DNA of 64,000 bases from Denitromonas sp. (GCF_034676725.1 NZ_JAUCBR010000004.1:1627501-1691500), one strand, 5' to 3'. Positions 54,971 through 63,108 are shown, counted from the first letter of the stretch. The notes: generated by a model from the letters alone, not told the origin. Numbers and translations are program-made.

Positions 54971-55882
54971 ATGAACTTACGCCATCTTCGCTGTTTCATA
55001 GCCGTGGCCGAAGAGTTGCACTTTGGCCGGGCGGCGCGGCGGCTGCATGTGGAGCAGTCGCCCCTGTCGCGCACGATCCGCCAACTGGAGGCCGACCTGG
55101 GCGTGGCGCTGCTGGAGCGCACGCCGCGCGGCGTGCGCCTGACCCCGGCCGGGCAGGTGTTTCTGGAGGAGGCCCGGCGCGTGCTGCTGACCCTTGAGCA
55201 AGCCCAGACCAAGACGCGGGCGGTGGCGGTGGGACACCGGGGCACCCTGCGCATCGCCCTGGCCGGCGGCGTCGGGCGGACCCGGCTGTCGGCGCTGCTC
55301 GCGCTGTGCCGCGAGGAGGCGCCGGAAGTGGGCATCCGGCTGTTCGAGGCGCCGCTGTCGCAGGTGGTGGGCGGCCTGGGCAACGACCTGTACGACGCGG
55401 CCTTTGCGATGGCCGGCGAGATGGCGGCCGGGGTGGTCGCCAGGCCGGTGTGGCAAGATCCACTGGTGGTGGCCATACCCGCGCGGCACCCCTTGCTGGC
55501 GCACAAGCGGGTACCGCTGGACGAGGTGGTGGGCTACCCGCTGGTGCTGTGTCACCCGCAGGTTTGTCAGGAGTGCAGCCGGCAATGCGAGCGCCTGCTG
55601 CGCCTGGTGGAGACACCGCCGGTCGTGGCCGAGTACGTGACGACCCACTCGTTGATGCTGGCCCTGGTGGCGGCCGGCTATGGCGTGGGATTTTCCACCG
55701 CGGCGCACGCGGTGGCATGCCGGCAGGCGGACGTGATCGTCCGGCCGCTGGACGAGGACTCGGCGGCGTTGACGACCTACCTGCTACATCCCGAGGGCGC
55801 GATGTCGGAGCCGCTGCGCCACTTCATCGACCGTGCTCAGCGTGTCGGCCATATGCCGTTGGATACGCAACGGCTCGCATGA
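54971..55882 (+). CDS. LysR-family transcriptional regulator
   Basis: 303 residues. The DNA-binding domain (LRHLRCFIAVAEELHFGRAARRLHVEQSPLSRTIRQLEADLGVALLERTPRG) and the effector domain are complete. A Cys-rich segment (HPQVCQECSRQCERLL) in the effector domain is unusual. It is paralogous to the LysR gene at 53230 and divergent from it. ATG at 54971 begins the family homology; the long in-frame 5' extension does not look coding. Confidence 0.88.
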   Translation: MNLRHLRCFIAVAEELHFGRAARRLHVEQSPLSRTIRQLEADLGVALLERTPRGVRLTPAGQVFLEEARRVLLTLEQAQTKTRAVAVGHRGTLRIALAGGVGRTRLSALLALCREEAPEVGIRLFEAPLSQVVGGLGNDLYDAAFAMAGEMAAGVVARPVWQDPLVVAIPARHPLLAHKRVPLDEVVGYPLVLCHPQVCQECSRQCERLLRLVETPPVVAEYVTTHSLMLALVAAGYGVGFSTAAHAVACRQADVIVRPLDEDSAALTTYLLHPEGAMSEPLRHFIDRAQRVGHMPLDTQRLA

Positions 55883-56412
55883 GGCTGCTTCAGGCGGGTT
55901 GGGGCGATGCCATTTTGGTCAAGGTGCCAGACCTGTTTTGTCATAGCGGGGTTCCATTGACGCGGTGCACGGGCGTGCTGCACTCAGGCTGCTCGCGCTT
56001 GCGGTTGGCATCCTGCGATGAGACTTGCATGCCCATCGCGTCGCGTCACAGCGAAGACGCGCGGCGCAACAGTGCTTGCCGTATGCGCATCGGCTCTGGC
56101 GTGTTGAGCTGATCGCGCTTTACTGGGCCTTTTCCCCTGCAAAGACTTTGGCCTGGTTATCCGGGTCAGGCATGGTGCCCGCGAATGACGCTGGTGACAG
56201 CATGTTTCGCGGCTTGCGAATTGTGAGTGATGGCGCCATGCGCGGCAAGACGCACATCTCGCAACGAAACCGGCGGCATCGTCGATGCCACGGTCTTCGC
56301 CGCTTCGCCACTTGCTCGTTTCGCCCGGAGACTTCTGGACGGCCACGCACGTCGCCTGTACGGCGGGTGCGTGTGCGTGGACTCGGTGCGATGACGAATG
56401 GAGGCGCGCGAT
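55883..56412. other. Non-coding stretch of the ICE
   Basis: About 530 bp between the LysR gene and the next ICE gene. Short frames exist on both strands but none has coding character, a ribosome site and a recognisable product together. It may be decayed sequence. Confidence 0.4.
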
Positions 56413-57175
56413 ATGCCGAAGTCGAGCAGCCTGGCCGATGGTGCCAAGACCTACTACCGCCCGATCGAGGCGGCAATCCGCTGGAGCGGATTGCTGCGCT
56501 TCGAGCGGCGCATCCTGGCGACCTTGGGACAGCGGCCTCTACCGGAGGCAACGGAGTTTCCGCGCTGGCCGATGCTGCGGTTGAACGCCGAAAGAATCTT
56601 CGATGCGCTGGCTCACGGCGAGATGCCGTATAGCAAGGAGGGTTTGGTGCGGGACACGCAGGGCCTGACGATGGACGACCTGTCGCTGACGGTGCGGCAC
56701 GTTCGACCTGAAAGCCTGGATGGCGTACTACTACCCCGGCGAGAAACCGGCGTTTCTGTTCGATGAGATCGAGCGTGCACTTCACCCGGCGATCAGCCTG
56801 GACACAGTGGGCGCATTGCTGGCCGAGCGGGAAGCGATCAAGGCGCGGCTGGCGGAACACTTGGGCGTGCACGAGACGCTGCGCGCCGAGCACGAGGCGC
56901 TGCTGAAGACGCACGCCGCCTACACGGCCGACGCGGAGCGTGCGAGCACGCCTGGGCCGCGCAGCGAATCGACCTACCTGAACATCGTTGGCGGGTTACT
57001 GACGCTACTGCTGGGCAAGTCTCCCAGCGGCATGCCGTATTCCAGCTTCCTGACGCAGGAAGCCATCATCAGCGCGATGGTGGCGCACCACGGCAACGCG
57101 ATGGGCATCACCGAGCGCACGCTGCAGGCCAAGTTCGCACTGGCTCGGCGCAATCTGCAGAGCACAAATTCCTGA
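56413..57175 (+). pseudogene. ICE-associated hypothetical protein, frameshifted
   Basis: The first frame (ATG at 56413, GGAGG upstream) reads KSSSLADGAKTYYRPIEAAIRWSGL ... DDLSLTVRHV. After that the frame opens wrongly. A +1 frame carries DLKAWMAYYYPGEKPAFLFDEIERALHPAIS to a stop at 57175. Removing one T of the GTTCGAC at about 56700 joins them as HVDLKAWM into a 254-residue protein. No family recognised; genes of this kind precede alpA in related elements as far as I recall. Mutation or sequencing error. Confidence 0.6.
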
Positions 57176-57242
57176 GCGATGCCAGACCGTATCTGCGGTC
57201 GCGGATGCCGCATTTGCGGTGTCTTTCCTCAGCGCGGCGTTC

Positions 57243-57254
57243 TTAATGCGAGTC
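57243..57254 (+). promoter_or_regulatory. Shared ICE motif TTAATGCGAGTC, copy 1
   Basis: This 12-mer lies 39 bp upstream of the alpA start and recurs at 63090-63101, just before the TIGR03761-like gene. Two exact copies at gene starts suggest a common operator or promoter element. Confidence 0.45.
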
Positions 57255-57293
57255 ACGCCAATCAGCGCCTCTGAGCGTTAAGGAGTGACCCTC

Positions 57294-57512
57294 ATGTCTT
57301 CGCAGACCACCGCCACGGCGGCACCGACCGAGCACCGCATCCTGCGCCGCGCCGAGGTCGAAGCCAAGACCGGCTTCAAGCGCGCGCACATCTACAGCCT
57401 GATGAAGGAAGGCAAGTTCCCCAAGGCGCTGCGCCTGGGCGTGCGCGCGGTGGGCTGGGACTCGGTGGAGATCGAACAGTGGATCGCCGATCGCCTCAAA
57501 GAACGCGCCTGA
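57294..57512 (+). CDS. alpA: AlpA-family regulator
   Basis: 72 residues. The short winged-helix domain (ILRRAEVEAKTGFKRAHIYSLMKEGKFPKALRLGVRAVGWDSVEIEQWIADRLKER) is diagnostic of AlpA/MerR-like excision or integrase regulators. ATG at 57294 follows AAGGAG. In clc-like ICEs such a gene precedes parA. Confidence 0.88.
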   Translation: MSSQTTATAAPTEHRILRRAEVEAKTGFKRAHIYSLMKEGKFPKALRLGVRAVGWDSVEIEQWIADRLKERA

Positions 57513-57552
57513 CGCTTCTTCTCGGTTCATGCCATTCGACGAGGAGAAGCCC

Positions 57553-58419
57553 ATGCAGGTGGTGTCCATCATTTCGACCAAGGGCGGCGTGGGCAAGACC
57601 ACGACGGCGGCCAACCTGGGCGGCTTCATCGCCGATGCCGGGCTGCGCGTGCTGCTGCTGGACCTGGACGTGCAGCCCACGCTGTCGAGCTACTTCACGC
57701 TGGACGCGCGCGCGCCCGGCGGCATCTACGAGATGCTGGCCTTCAACGAGCGGCGCATCGAGCAACTGGTGTCACGCACCGCGATCGCGGGCCTGGACCT
57801 GGTGCTCTCCAACGACGACCGCGGCGAACTGAACACGCTGCTGCTGCACGCTCCGGATGGGCGCCTGCGACTGCGCCATTTGCTGCCCGTCTTCCGCACG
57901 CACTATGACCTGCTGTTGATCGACACCCAGGGCGCGCGCAGCGTGCTGCTGGAGATGGCGGTGCTGGCGTCCGACCTAGCGCTGTCGCCGGTGACGCCGG
58001 AGATTCTGGCCGCGCGCGAACTGCGCCGCGGCACACTGCAACTGATCGAAGACATCGCGCCGTATCGCCACTTGGGCATCGAGCCGCCGCCGCTGCGCCT
58101 GCTCATCAACCGTGTGCATCCGGTGTCGTCGAACGCGCGGCTGGTCCAGCAGGCGCTGCGACAGGTGTTCCAGGAACAGGCCGGCGTGCAGGTGCTGGAC
58201 ACCGACGTGCCGGCCATCGAAGCCTATCCGCGCGCTGCGACACGAGGATTGCCGGTGCATCGGGTGGAGTACCGGCAGCCGGCGGGACGCACGGCGCCCG
58301 CGGCGCTGGACACCATGCGCACGCTGGCCGGCGAGCTGTTCCCCGCGTGGCGGGAGCGCTTCGCGCTGGTCACCGGCCGGGGCGATGCGGGAGGGGCCGG
58401 CCATGGCGAGCGCGCATGA
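57553..58419 (+). CDS. parA: ParA family partition ATPase
   Basis: 288 residues. The deviant Walker A box (ISTKGGVGKTTTAANLG), A-prime segment VLLLDLDVQPTLSSYF and Walker B YDLLLIDTQGARS identify ParA. With ParB at 58632 it stabilises the excised or replicating element. ATG at 57553 is preferred as it follows GAGGAG; an ATG at 57529 is in frame. Confidence 0.9.
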   Translation: MQVVSIISTKGGVGKTTTAANLGGFIADAGLRVLLLDLDVQPTLSSYFTLDARAPGGIYEMLAFNERRIEQLVSRTAIAGLDLVLSNDDRGELNTLLLHAPDGRLRLRHLLPVFRTHYDLLLIDTQGARSVLLEMAVLASDLALSPVTPEILAARELRRGTLQLIEDIAPYRHLGIEPPPLRLLINRVHPVSSNARLVQQALRQVFQEQAGVQVLDTDVPAIEAYPRAATRGLPVHRVEYRQPAGRTAPAALDTMRTLAGELFPAWRERFALVTGRGDAGGAGHGERA

Positions 58420-58639
58420 ACTGGCGCGCGGCCGTGAACGGCTGCGCGCGCTGATCGAGTTCGCGCTGGGCGAAGGCTGGCGCGTGGTGCGCACGTCCGG
58501 CGGGCACCTGAAATTCACGAAACCAGGCTGCGCGTCGATCTACACCAGCTCGACGGCGAGCGACCACCGTGCCGACCGCAATGCCCGCGCACAGCTTCGC
58601 CGCGCCGACCGGCAAGCGCAGGAGAACGGCCGTGGCTGA
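58403..58639 (+). CDS. shi: HicA-like protein (Shi homologue)
   Basis: 78 residues. GWRVVRTSGGHLKFTKPG contains the conserved His in the HicA/YcfA fold, a double-stranded-RNA-binding-like domain that makes mRNA-cleaving toxins. It overlaps both parA and parB ends. In ICEclc the gene between parA and parB is shi, linked to growth arrest of transferring cells; this looks like its counterpart, though the assignment is by position and fold. Confidence 0.65.
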   Translation: MASAHELARGRERLRALIEFALGEGWRVVRTSGGHLKFTKPGCASIYTSSTASDHRADRNARAQLRRADRQAQENGRG

Positions 58640-60290
58640 GCTGACGCCGCAGGACATGGCTGCCAAGCTGCTGGCCACCGGCTTCGAGCGCAGCGGCCCT
58701 TCGGCCGCGACCTTGAGCGACCCCATCGCCGACACGCCGATGGTGGTGACGCTGGACCAGTTGCGGCCCTACGACCACGACCCGCGCGTGACGCGCAACC
58801 CGGCCTATGCGGAGATCAAGGCGTCCATCCGCGAACGCGGGTTGGACGCGCCCCCTGCGATCACGCGCAGGCCGGGCGAGGCGCACTACATCATTCGCAA
58901 CGGCGGCAACACGCGGCTGGCGATCCTGCGCGAGTTGTGGAGCGAGACCAAGGAGGAGCGCTTCTTCCGCATTGCCTGCCTGTTCCGCCCGTGGCCGGCG
59001 CGCGGCGAAATCGTGGCGCTGACCGGGCATCTGGCCGAGAACGAGCTGCGCGGCGGGCTGACCTTCATCGAGCGGGCCTTGGGCATCGAGAAGGCGCGCG
59101 AGTTCTACGAGCAGGAAAGCGGCCAGGCGCTGTCGCAGAGCGAACTCGCGCGGCGGCTGACTGCCGACGGCTATCCGGTGCCGCAGTCACACATCAGCCG
59201 CATGAACGATGCGGTGCGCTATCTACTGCCGGCGATCCCGACGCTGTTGTACGGCGGATTGGGCCGGCATCAGGTGGACCGGCTCGCGGTGCTGCGCAAG
59301 GCGTGCGAGCGCACCTGGGAGCGGCGTGCACTGGGCCGCACCGTGACCGTGGACTTCGCCACCTTGTTTCAGTACGTGCTGACGCAGTTCGACACACAGC
59401 CGGACGACTTCTCGCCGCAGCGGGTGCAGGACGAGCTGGTCGGCCAGATGGCCGAGCTGCTGGAGGCGGACTACGACACGCTGGCGCTGGAGATCAACGA
59501 CAGCGAAAGCCGCCAGCGTGCGCTGACCAGCGAACCGGCGGCGCCGACGCCACCGGCAGCGCCTGTCGTGCCTGCTGGTCCTCTCCCGCCGGTCTCCGCG
59601 CCTCAGCAGCCACCCGCCTCGTCTGTGCCGCGCGACACCACGCCGGTCGCGCCTTCGGCGCCAGCAGCGACACCGCCTGCATCGCCCGAAGCGACGGAGG
59701 ACCAGCACGGGCAACGCGACGAGCGCCTGCAAGGGCACATCGTGACACCGGCACTGACCACCGAGCGCCTGCAGTCCATCCAGCGGATGGTCGCGGACCA
59801 GCTCGGCGACAAGCTGCCCGACTTCGAGGCCGATGCGCTGCGTGCGATCCCCGTGCAGGCGGGCGGGCTCTATCCCATCTCGGACGTCTGGTACGTCGAG
59901 CCGGGGCTGGACGTGCCGGATCGCCTGCGCGTGCACATCGCGCAGTTCGCGCGCGAGATCGGCGAGGAAGCGGCGGTCGCCGACCACATCGAGGCCAGCG
60001 TCGGCGGCATCGGCTTCGTCTGCGTGGCACCGGCCGTGGGCCAGGCGAAAGCGCTGCCGGCGTTCGCGCGGGCGGTGCTCACCCTGCTGCATGCGCTGAG
60101 TGCGGCGCCGCCCGCTGCGAACGGATTGGACCGCGCGCGGCTGGCCGACGAGCTGGCGGCGCTGCTGCATGGCCACGGCGGCTCGGCCACACGCCTGAGC
60201 GATGCTGCGCTGGTGAAGCTGTTCCGTCTGCTGCGCCTGGCGCGCCGGCTGCTGGATCTGGAAGCCGGCGTAGCGGGCCAGGATTCCTGA
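58632..60290 (+). CDS. parB: ParB family protein of PFGI-1-type ICE
   Basis: 552 residues. The ParB/Srx nuclease-like domain is clear: VTLDQLRPYDHDPRVTRNPAYAEIKASIRERGL, HYIIRNGGNTRLAILREL, ENELRGGLTFIERALGI and a helix-turn-helix (LSQSELARRLTADGYPVPQSHISRM). A long proline/alanine linker precedes a C-terminal domain. GTG at 58632 follows AGGAGA and overlaps the shi stop. It partners ParA. Confidence 0.88.
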   Translation: MAELTPQDMAAKLLATGFERSGPSAATLSDPIADTPMVVTLDQLRPYDHDPRVTRNPAYAEIKASIRERGLDAPPAITRRPGEAHYIIRNGGNTRLAILRELWSETKEERFFRIACLFRPWPARGEIVALTGHLAENELRGGLTFIERALGIEKAREFYEQESGQALSQSELARRLTADGYPVPQSHISRMNDAVRYLLPAIPTLLYGGLGRHQVDRLAVLRKACERTWERRALGRTVTVDFATLFQYVLTQFDTQPDDFSPQRVQDELVGQMAELLEADYDTLALEINDSESRQRALTSEPAAPTPPAAPVVPAGPLPPVSAPQQPPASSVPRDTTPVAPSAPAATPPASPEATEDQHGQRDERLQGHIVTPALTTERLQSIQRMVADQLGDKLPDFEADALRAIPVQAGGLYPISDVWYVEPGLDVPDRLRVHIAQFAREIGEEAAVADHIEASVGGIGFVCVAPAVGQAKALPAFARAVLTLLHALSAAPPAANGLDRARLADELAALLHGHGGSATRLSDAALVKLFRLLRLARRLLDLEAGVAGQDS

Positions 60291-60307
60291 GCGCAGGAGG
60301 CTCCCGC

Positions 60308-60868
60308 ATGCCGGCACCGCACCCACTCAACCAGGCCGTGATCGCCCAGGCCCTGCATGACCTGCGCAACGGCCAGTTGCGCCGCTGCAAGGCCATGGGC
60401 TTCGGCGAGGAGGAGCTGGATGCGCTGAAGCACCCCGAACTCGTGAGCATGCTGGTGAATGCCACGGTGTCGTGGTGTTCGGTGTCGGTGAACCGGGAAG
60501 TGTTGAAGCGGCTGCTGAGCCAGGTGCACGACGTGGAGCGGGAGATCGCTACGGTGGACCGCATGCTGCGCCTGGGGGCGAGCACGGAGATGGTCAGCAA
60601 GTTCTACGGCCTCACGCATCAGGAAGTGGCGCTGCGCCGCGACATCCTCGGGCTGCCCAAGCGCAAGGGCCGGCATCCGGTGCTCGACGAGGCGCAGGAC
60701 GTGGCCTTGTGGGAGCGCTGGAAGGCCGGCGTCGCCGAGCGCCATGTCGCCCTGACCGACGACATGGCGATGCTGGCGCTGACCATGGACCTGGCCGAGG
60801 CCATGACCCTGCCCATGTCGGTGATCTGGTCGGCGATACGGAACTGGATCGACCAGGGGCTGGTGTAG
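60308..60868 (+). CDS. DUF2857-like ICE protein
   Basis: 186 residues. MPAPHPLNQAVIAQALHDLRNGQLRRCKAMGF and LRLGASTEMVSKFYGLTHQEVALRRDILGLPKRKGR match the ICE-restricted DUF2857 family; the second segment resembles a helix-turn-helix. It is 17 bp after parB and 2 bp before the replication gene. Probably a regulator or replication accessory; role unproven. Confidence 0.72.
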   Translation: MPAPHPLNQAVIAQALHDLRNGQLRRCKAMGFGEEELDALKHPELVSMLVNATVSWCSVSVNREVLKRLLSQVHDVEREIATVDRMLRLGASTEMVSKFYGLTHQEVALRRDILGLPKRKGRHPVLDEAQDVALWERWKAGVAERHVALTDDMAMLALTMDLAEAMTLPMSVIWSAIRNWIDQGLV

Positions 60869-60870
60869 CC

Positions 60871-62064
60871 ATGACCACGGGCAGCGCATCACGGCGCGAT
60901 GGCCCGGTTGCGCTGTCGGCGTTGTTCGACGAGGCGCTGCGGCACCTTGAGTCGAAGGAACCGGCGCAGGGCACGGCGCCGGCCGCCGACGGTTTCCTCT
61001 ACAGCGGCAACCGCCATGAGAGCGTGCCGCGCAGGCTGTTCCTCGACCGACGCCTGACGCCGCTGGAGCGCAACGCCTGGCAGGTGTTCCGCCTGCAGCT
61101 CAACGACGACGGCGTGACCGCCTTTCCCACCTACGACCAATTGCGCCCTTACTTGGCCTCGATGCCCTGCGCGGCACAAGCCTCGCACGAGACCGTGGCG
61201 CGCGCCCTGACGCTGTTGCGGCTGACACGCTGGCTCAGCCTGGTGCGGCGGCGGCGCGACCCGAAGACCGGCCGCATTCAAGGCAACCTCTACGTGCTGC
61301 ACGACGAACCGCTGTCGCCCTTCGAGGCGATGCAGCTCGATGCCGACTACCTCGGCCTGGTCAGTCAGGCGCTGACCCATGCCGCCAAGGCGGTACAGAT
61401 CGTGGGCATGAACACGCTCAAGGAGATTGCCGAAGACCCGCTGCTCAGCGGCCGCACGCTGCCGACCCGCTTGCAGGTGCTGGCGCAGCGCATGGCGCGG
61501 CATGGCTGGACGACGCCAGGTTATCCACAGGAGGGTGCCGACCACGAATCCGAAGAAGGCCAGGAAGCCCTGCTTCGGAATGCTGCGCGCCCGTCTTCGG
61601 AATCCGAAGCAGGGCCGAAACCCGCGCCGGACGGCTCTCTTCGGATTCCGAAGGAGGACCGTACAGTACGTAATGATCGTATAAATGAAGTACGTACAGT
61701 ACCGCGCGCGAGGGCCTTGCAGAACCTGCGGCTGCCAGACCGCTTCCAGCGTTTGAAGCACGAGCAGCAGTCCGGCGCGCTGGTGGCCTTGCGGCAGGTG
61801 GACGAAGCCCTGCGGCAGGCGGTGCTGGACGAATGGGAGGCGCGCTGCTGCAACAGCTCGGTGCGCAACCCGGCTGGCTACCTGTTCGGCATCATCCAGA
61901 AGGCGATCCGTGGGGAGTTCAAGGCCTGGGCGGGCGACAGCGCCACGGTGCCGCCTGCTTCCCGTCCACCCGCACCGGCACCGGCGCCATCGGCACCGCC
62001 GGTATCCCCCGAAGTGGCGCGCGCCCACCTGGCGCGGTTGCGGGCGGCCCTGCGCGACCCGTGA
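60871..62064 (+). CDS. STY4528-like ICE/pathogenicity-island replication protein
   Basis: 397 residues. The N-terminal domain (VPRRLFLDRRLTPLERNAWQVFRLQLNDDGVTAFPTYDQLRPYLASMP ... SHETVARALTLLRLTRWLSLV) is a replication-initiator-like winged-helix fold. A low-complexity linker (about residues 217-275) is followed by a helical C-terminal part (LQNLRLPDRFQRLKHEQQSGALVALRQVDEAL). The DNA encoding the linker has a DnaA box, palindromes and an AT-rich block (see the origin entry), as in phage lambda O, whose gene contains its own origin. It ends just before a 37-bp palindromic repeat. Confidence 0.75.
   Translation: MTTGSASRRDGPVALSALFDEALRHLESKEPAQGTAPAADGFLYSGNRHESVPRRLFLDRRLTPLERNAWQVFRLQLNDDGVTAFPTYDQLRPYLASMPCAAQASHETVARALTLLRLTRWLSLVRRRRDPKTGRIQGNLYVLHDEPLSPFEAMQLDADYLGLVSQALTHAAKAVQIVGMNTLKEIAEDPLLSGRTLPTRLQVLAQRMARHGWTTPGYPQEGADHESEEGQEALLRNAARPSSESEAGPKPAPDGSLRIPKEDRTVRNDRINEVRTVPRARALQNLRLPDRFQRLKHEQQSGALVALRQVDEALRQAVLDEWEARCCNSSVRNPAGYLFGIIQKAIRGEFKAWAGDSATVPPASRPPAPAPAPSAPPVSPEVARAHLARLRAALRDP
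61521..61702. other. Candidate replication origin inside the replication gene
   Basis: The stretch starts with a perfect DnaA box, TTATCCACA (61521-61529). It continues with phased sites: halves TCCGAAG (61549-61555) and CTTCGGA (61573-61579), then full palindromes CTTCGGA-A-TCCGAAG (61595-61609) and CTTCGGA-T-TCCGAAG (61639-61653). It ends with an AT-rich segment flanked by two GTACAGTAC repeats (61661-61669 and 61694-61702). The site centres lie 24, 26 and 44 bp apart, about two and four helix turns. Confidence 0.6.
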
Positions 62065-62072
62065 CCGGCCGA

Positions 62073-62109
62073 GCTATCCCCTGGGGATAGCTGGGACAGG
62101 GAGCCTTCC
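62073..62109. repeat. 37-bp palindrome-containing direct repeat, copy 1
   Basis: It consists of GCTATCCCC-T-GGGGATAGC followed by TGGGACAGGGAGCCTTCC. 34 of 37 positions are shared with copy 2 at 62968-63004. It lies just after the replication gene and before the toxin-antitoxin genes. Confidence 0.9.
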
Positions 62110-62132
62110 GGCGGGTCAATCCGGCTACACTC

Positions 62133-62161
62133 TTGCCAAGGTCTCAATTGAGATACAAAAT
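62133..62161 (+). promoter_or_regulatory. Toxin-antitoxin promoter with operator
   Basis: A -35 TTGCCA, 17-bp spacer and -10 CAAAAT precede the antitoxin gene. The palindrome TCTCAATTGAGA (62142-62153) lies in the spacer, where RelB/DinJ-type antitoxins bind to repress their own operon. Confidence 0.65.
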
Positions 62162-62191
62162 AGGGGCTAATGCATAACAGGAGAAGCAACG

Positions 62192-62491
62192 ATGGCCGCA
62201 CAGACTTCGATGCTGCACATCCGCGTGGACGATAAGCTCAAGGCCGATGCAGCCGAGAAACTCGCCGGGGTCGGCCTCACCGTTTCGGACGCCGTGCGCA
62301 TCCTGCTGACCCGTGTGGTCAAGGAAGGCGCACTGCCGGCTGGCCTCACGGCCGACCCGGAGGCCTACGATGCCTGGTTCCGGGCGAAGGTCCAGGAGGC
62401 GCTGGCCGACACACGGCCGCCGGTGCCGCACCAGCAGGTCATGGATGAGGCGCAGGCCCTGATCGACAGGAAGCGGCGTGCGCGTACTTGA
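62192..62491 (+). CDS. RelB/DinJ-family antitoxin
   Basis: 99 residues. The ribbon-helix-helix domain (SMLHIRVDDKLKADAAEKLAGVGLTVSDAVRILLTRVV) is that of RelB/DinJ antitoxins. It neutralises the toxin encoded next and represses the operon via its N terminus. GGAGA precedes the ATG. It overlaps the toxin gene by 14 bp. Confidence 0.9.
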   Translation: MAAQTSMLHIRVDDKLKADAAEKLAGVGLTVSDAVRILLTRVVKEGALPAGLTADPEAYDAWFRAKVQEALADTRPPVPHQQVMDEAQALIDRKRRART

Positions 62492-62765
62492 GTGGCGGGA
62501 AGCTGCCCGCGCCGACCTGCTGGCGATTGTTGACTACATCTCGGACGACAACCCCGATGCCGCGCAGCGGTTGAAGGACGACATCGAGGCCAAGGCCGCG
62601 AAGCTGCCGGAGCGCCCGAAGCTCTACCGGCCTGGCCGCGTGGCCGGCACGCGGGAGATGGTCGTGCGTGCGAACTACGTGGTGGTCTACATGGAGGACA
62701 CCCGCGCGGTGTCCATCCTGCGCGTGTTGCACGCCGCGCAGCAGTGGCCGCCGGCACGGGAGTGA
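62478..62765 (+). CDS. ParE/RelE-family toxin
   Basis: 95 residues from GTG at 62478, overlapping the antitoxin. VLEWREAARADLLAIVDYISDDNPDAAQRLKDDIEAKAAKL and GTREMVVRANYVVVYMEDTRAVSILRVLHAAQQWP are full-length matches to the ParE/RelE superfamily. It inhibits gyrase or cleaves mRNA when free. Helps keep the ICE in its host. Confidence 0.9.
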   Translation: MRVLEWREAARADLLAIVDYISDDNPDAAQRLKDDIEAKAAKLPERPKLYRPGRVAGTREMVVRANYVVVYMEDTRAVSILRVLHAAQQWPPARE

Positions 62766-62793
62766 AGGAGGTTTTCCTCACTGGAGATTCACC

Positions 62794-62985
62794 ATGAATA
62801 CCAAGGAGCCTGAAGCAGCCAAACTCAAGGCGCTGCAGGAAGCAGCTTGCATGGGCTGGGCCGACATCGCCGCCGGCCGCCATGCCGATGTTGCCGACGG
62901 CCAACTCGAAGGTTTCATTGCACAGTTGGGACAGCAGGCGGCGCTTGCCGTCGCTACCCGCCGCGAGGCTATCCCCAGGGGATAG
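62794..62985 (+). CDS. Small hypothetical protein
   Basis: 63 residues from ATG at 62794 (TGGAGA upstream). The sequence LQEAACMGWADIAAGRHADVADGQLEGFIAQLG resembles the tail of ParD-like antitoxins, but there is no ribbon-helix-helix. Its last codons and stop are within the second 37-bp repeat. Could be a third part of the toxin-antitoxin cassette. Confidence 0.5.
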   Translation: MNTKEPEAAKLKALQEAACMGWADIAAGRHADVADGQLEGFIAQLGQQAALAVATRREAIPRG

Positions 62986-63004
62986 CTGGGACAGCCAGCC
63001 TTCC
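62968..63004. repeat. 37-bp palindrome-containing direct repeat, copy 2
   Basis: It consists of GCTATCCCC-A-GGGGATAGC followed by TGGGACAGCCAGCCTTCC. With copy 1 at 62073 it brackets the toxin-antitoxin cassette of about 0.9 kb in the same orientation. Confidence 0.9.
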
Positions 63005-63089
63005 CGCCACCGACAAACCGGGCGCACGCCGATTGCGGTTTGTTGACTGACGGCCTTCCGGGCGGTGCCGATGCTGGCGACTCGTTCCG

Positions 63090-63101
63090 TTAATGCGAGT
63101 C
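63090..63101 (+). promoter_or_regulatory. Shared ICE motif TTAATGCGAGTC, copy 2
   Basis: Identical to 57243-57254, 7 bp upstream of the next gene. Here CGAGTC also pairs with GACTCG at 63079-63084, giving a 6-bp inverted repeat around the motif. Confidence 0.45.
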
Positions 63102-63108
63102 GTCACCC

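Noticed and set aside
61549..61653. Repeated palindromes considered as a CRISPR array
   Set aside because: Repeats are only 15 bp, are inside a coding sequence and have unequal spacing with no unique spacers of constant size.
62794..62985. ParD antitoxin as a second toxin-antitoxin pair
   Set aside because: The ribbon-helix-helix domain is missing and the RelB-like gene already serves the toxin.
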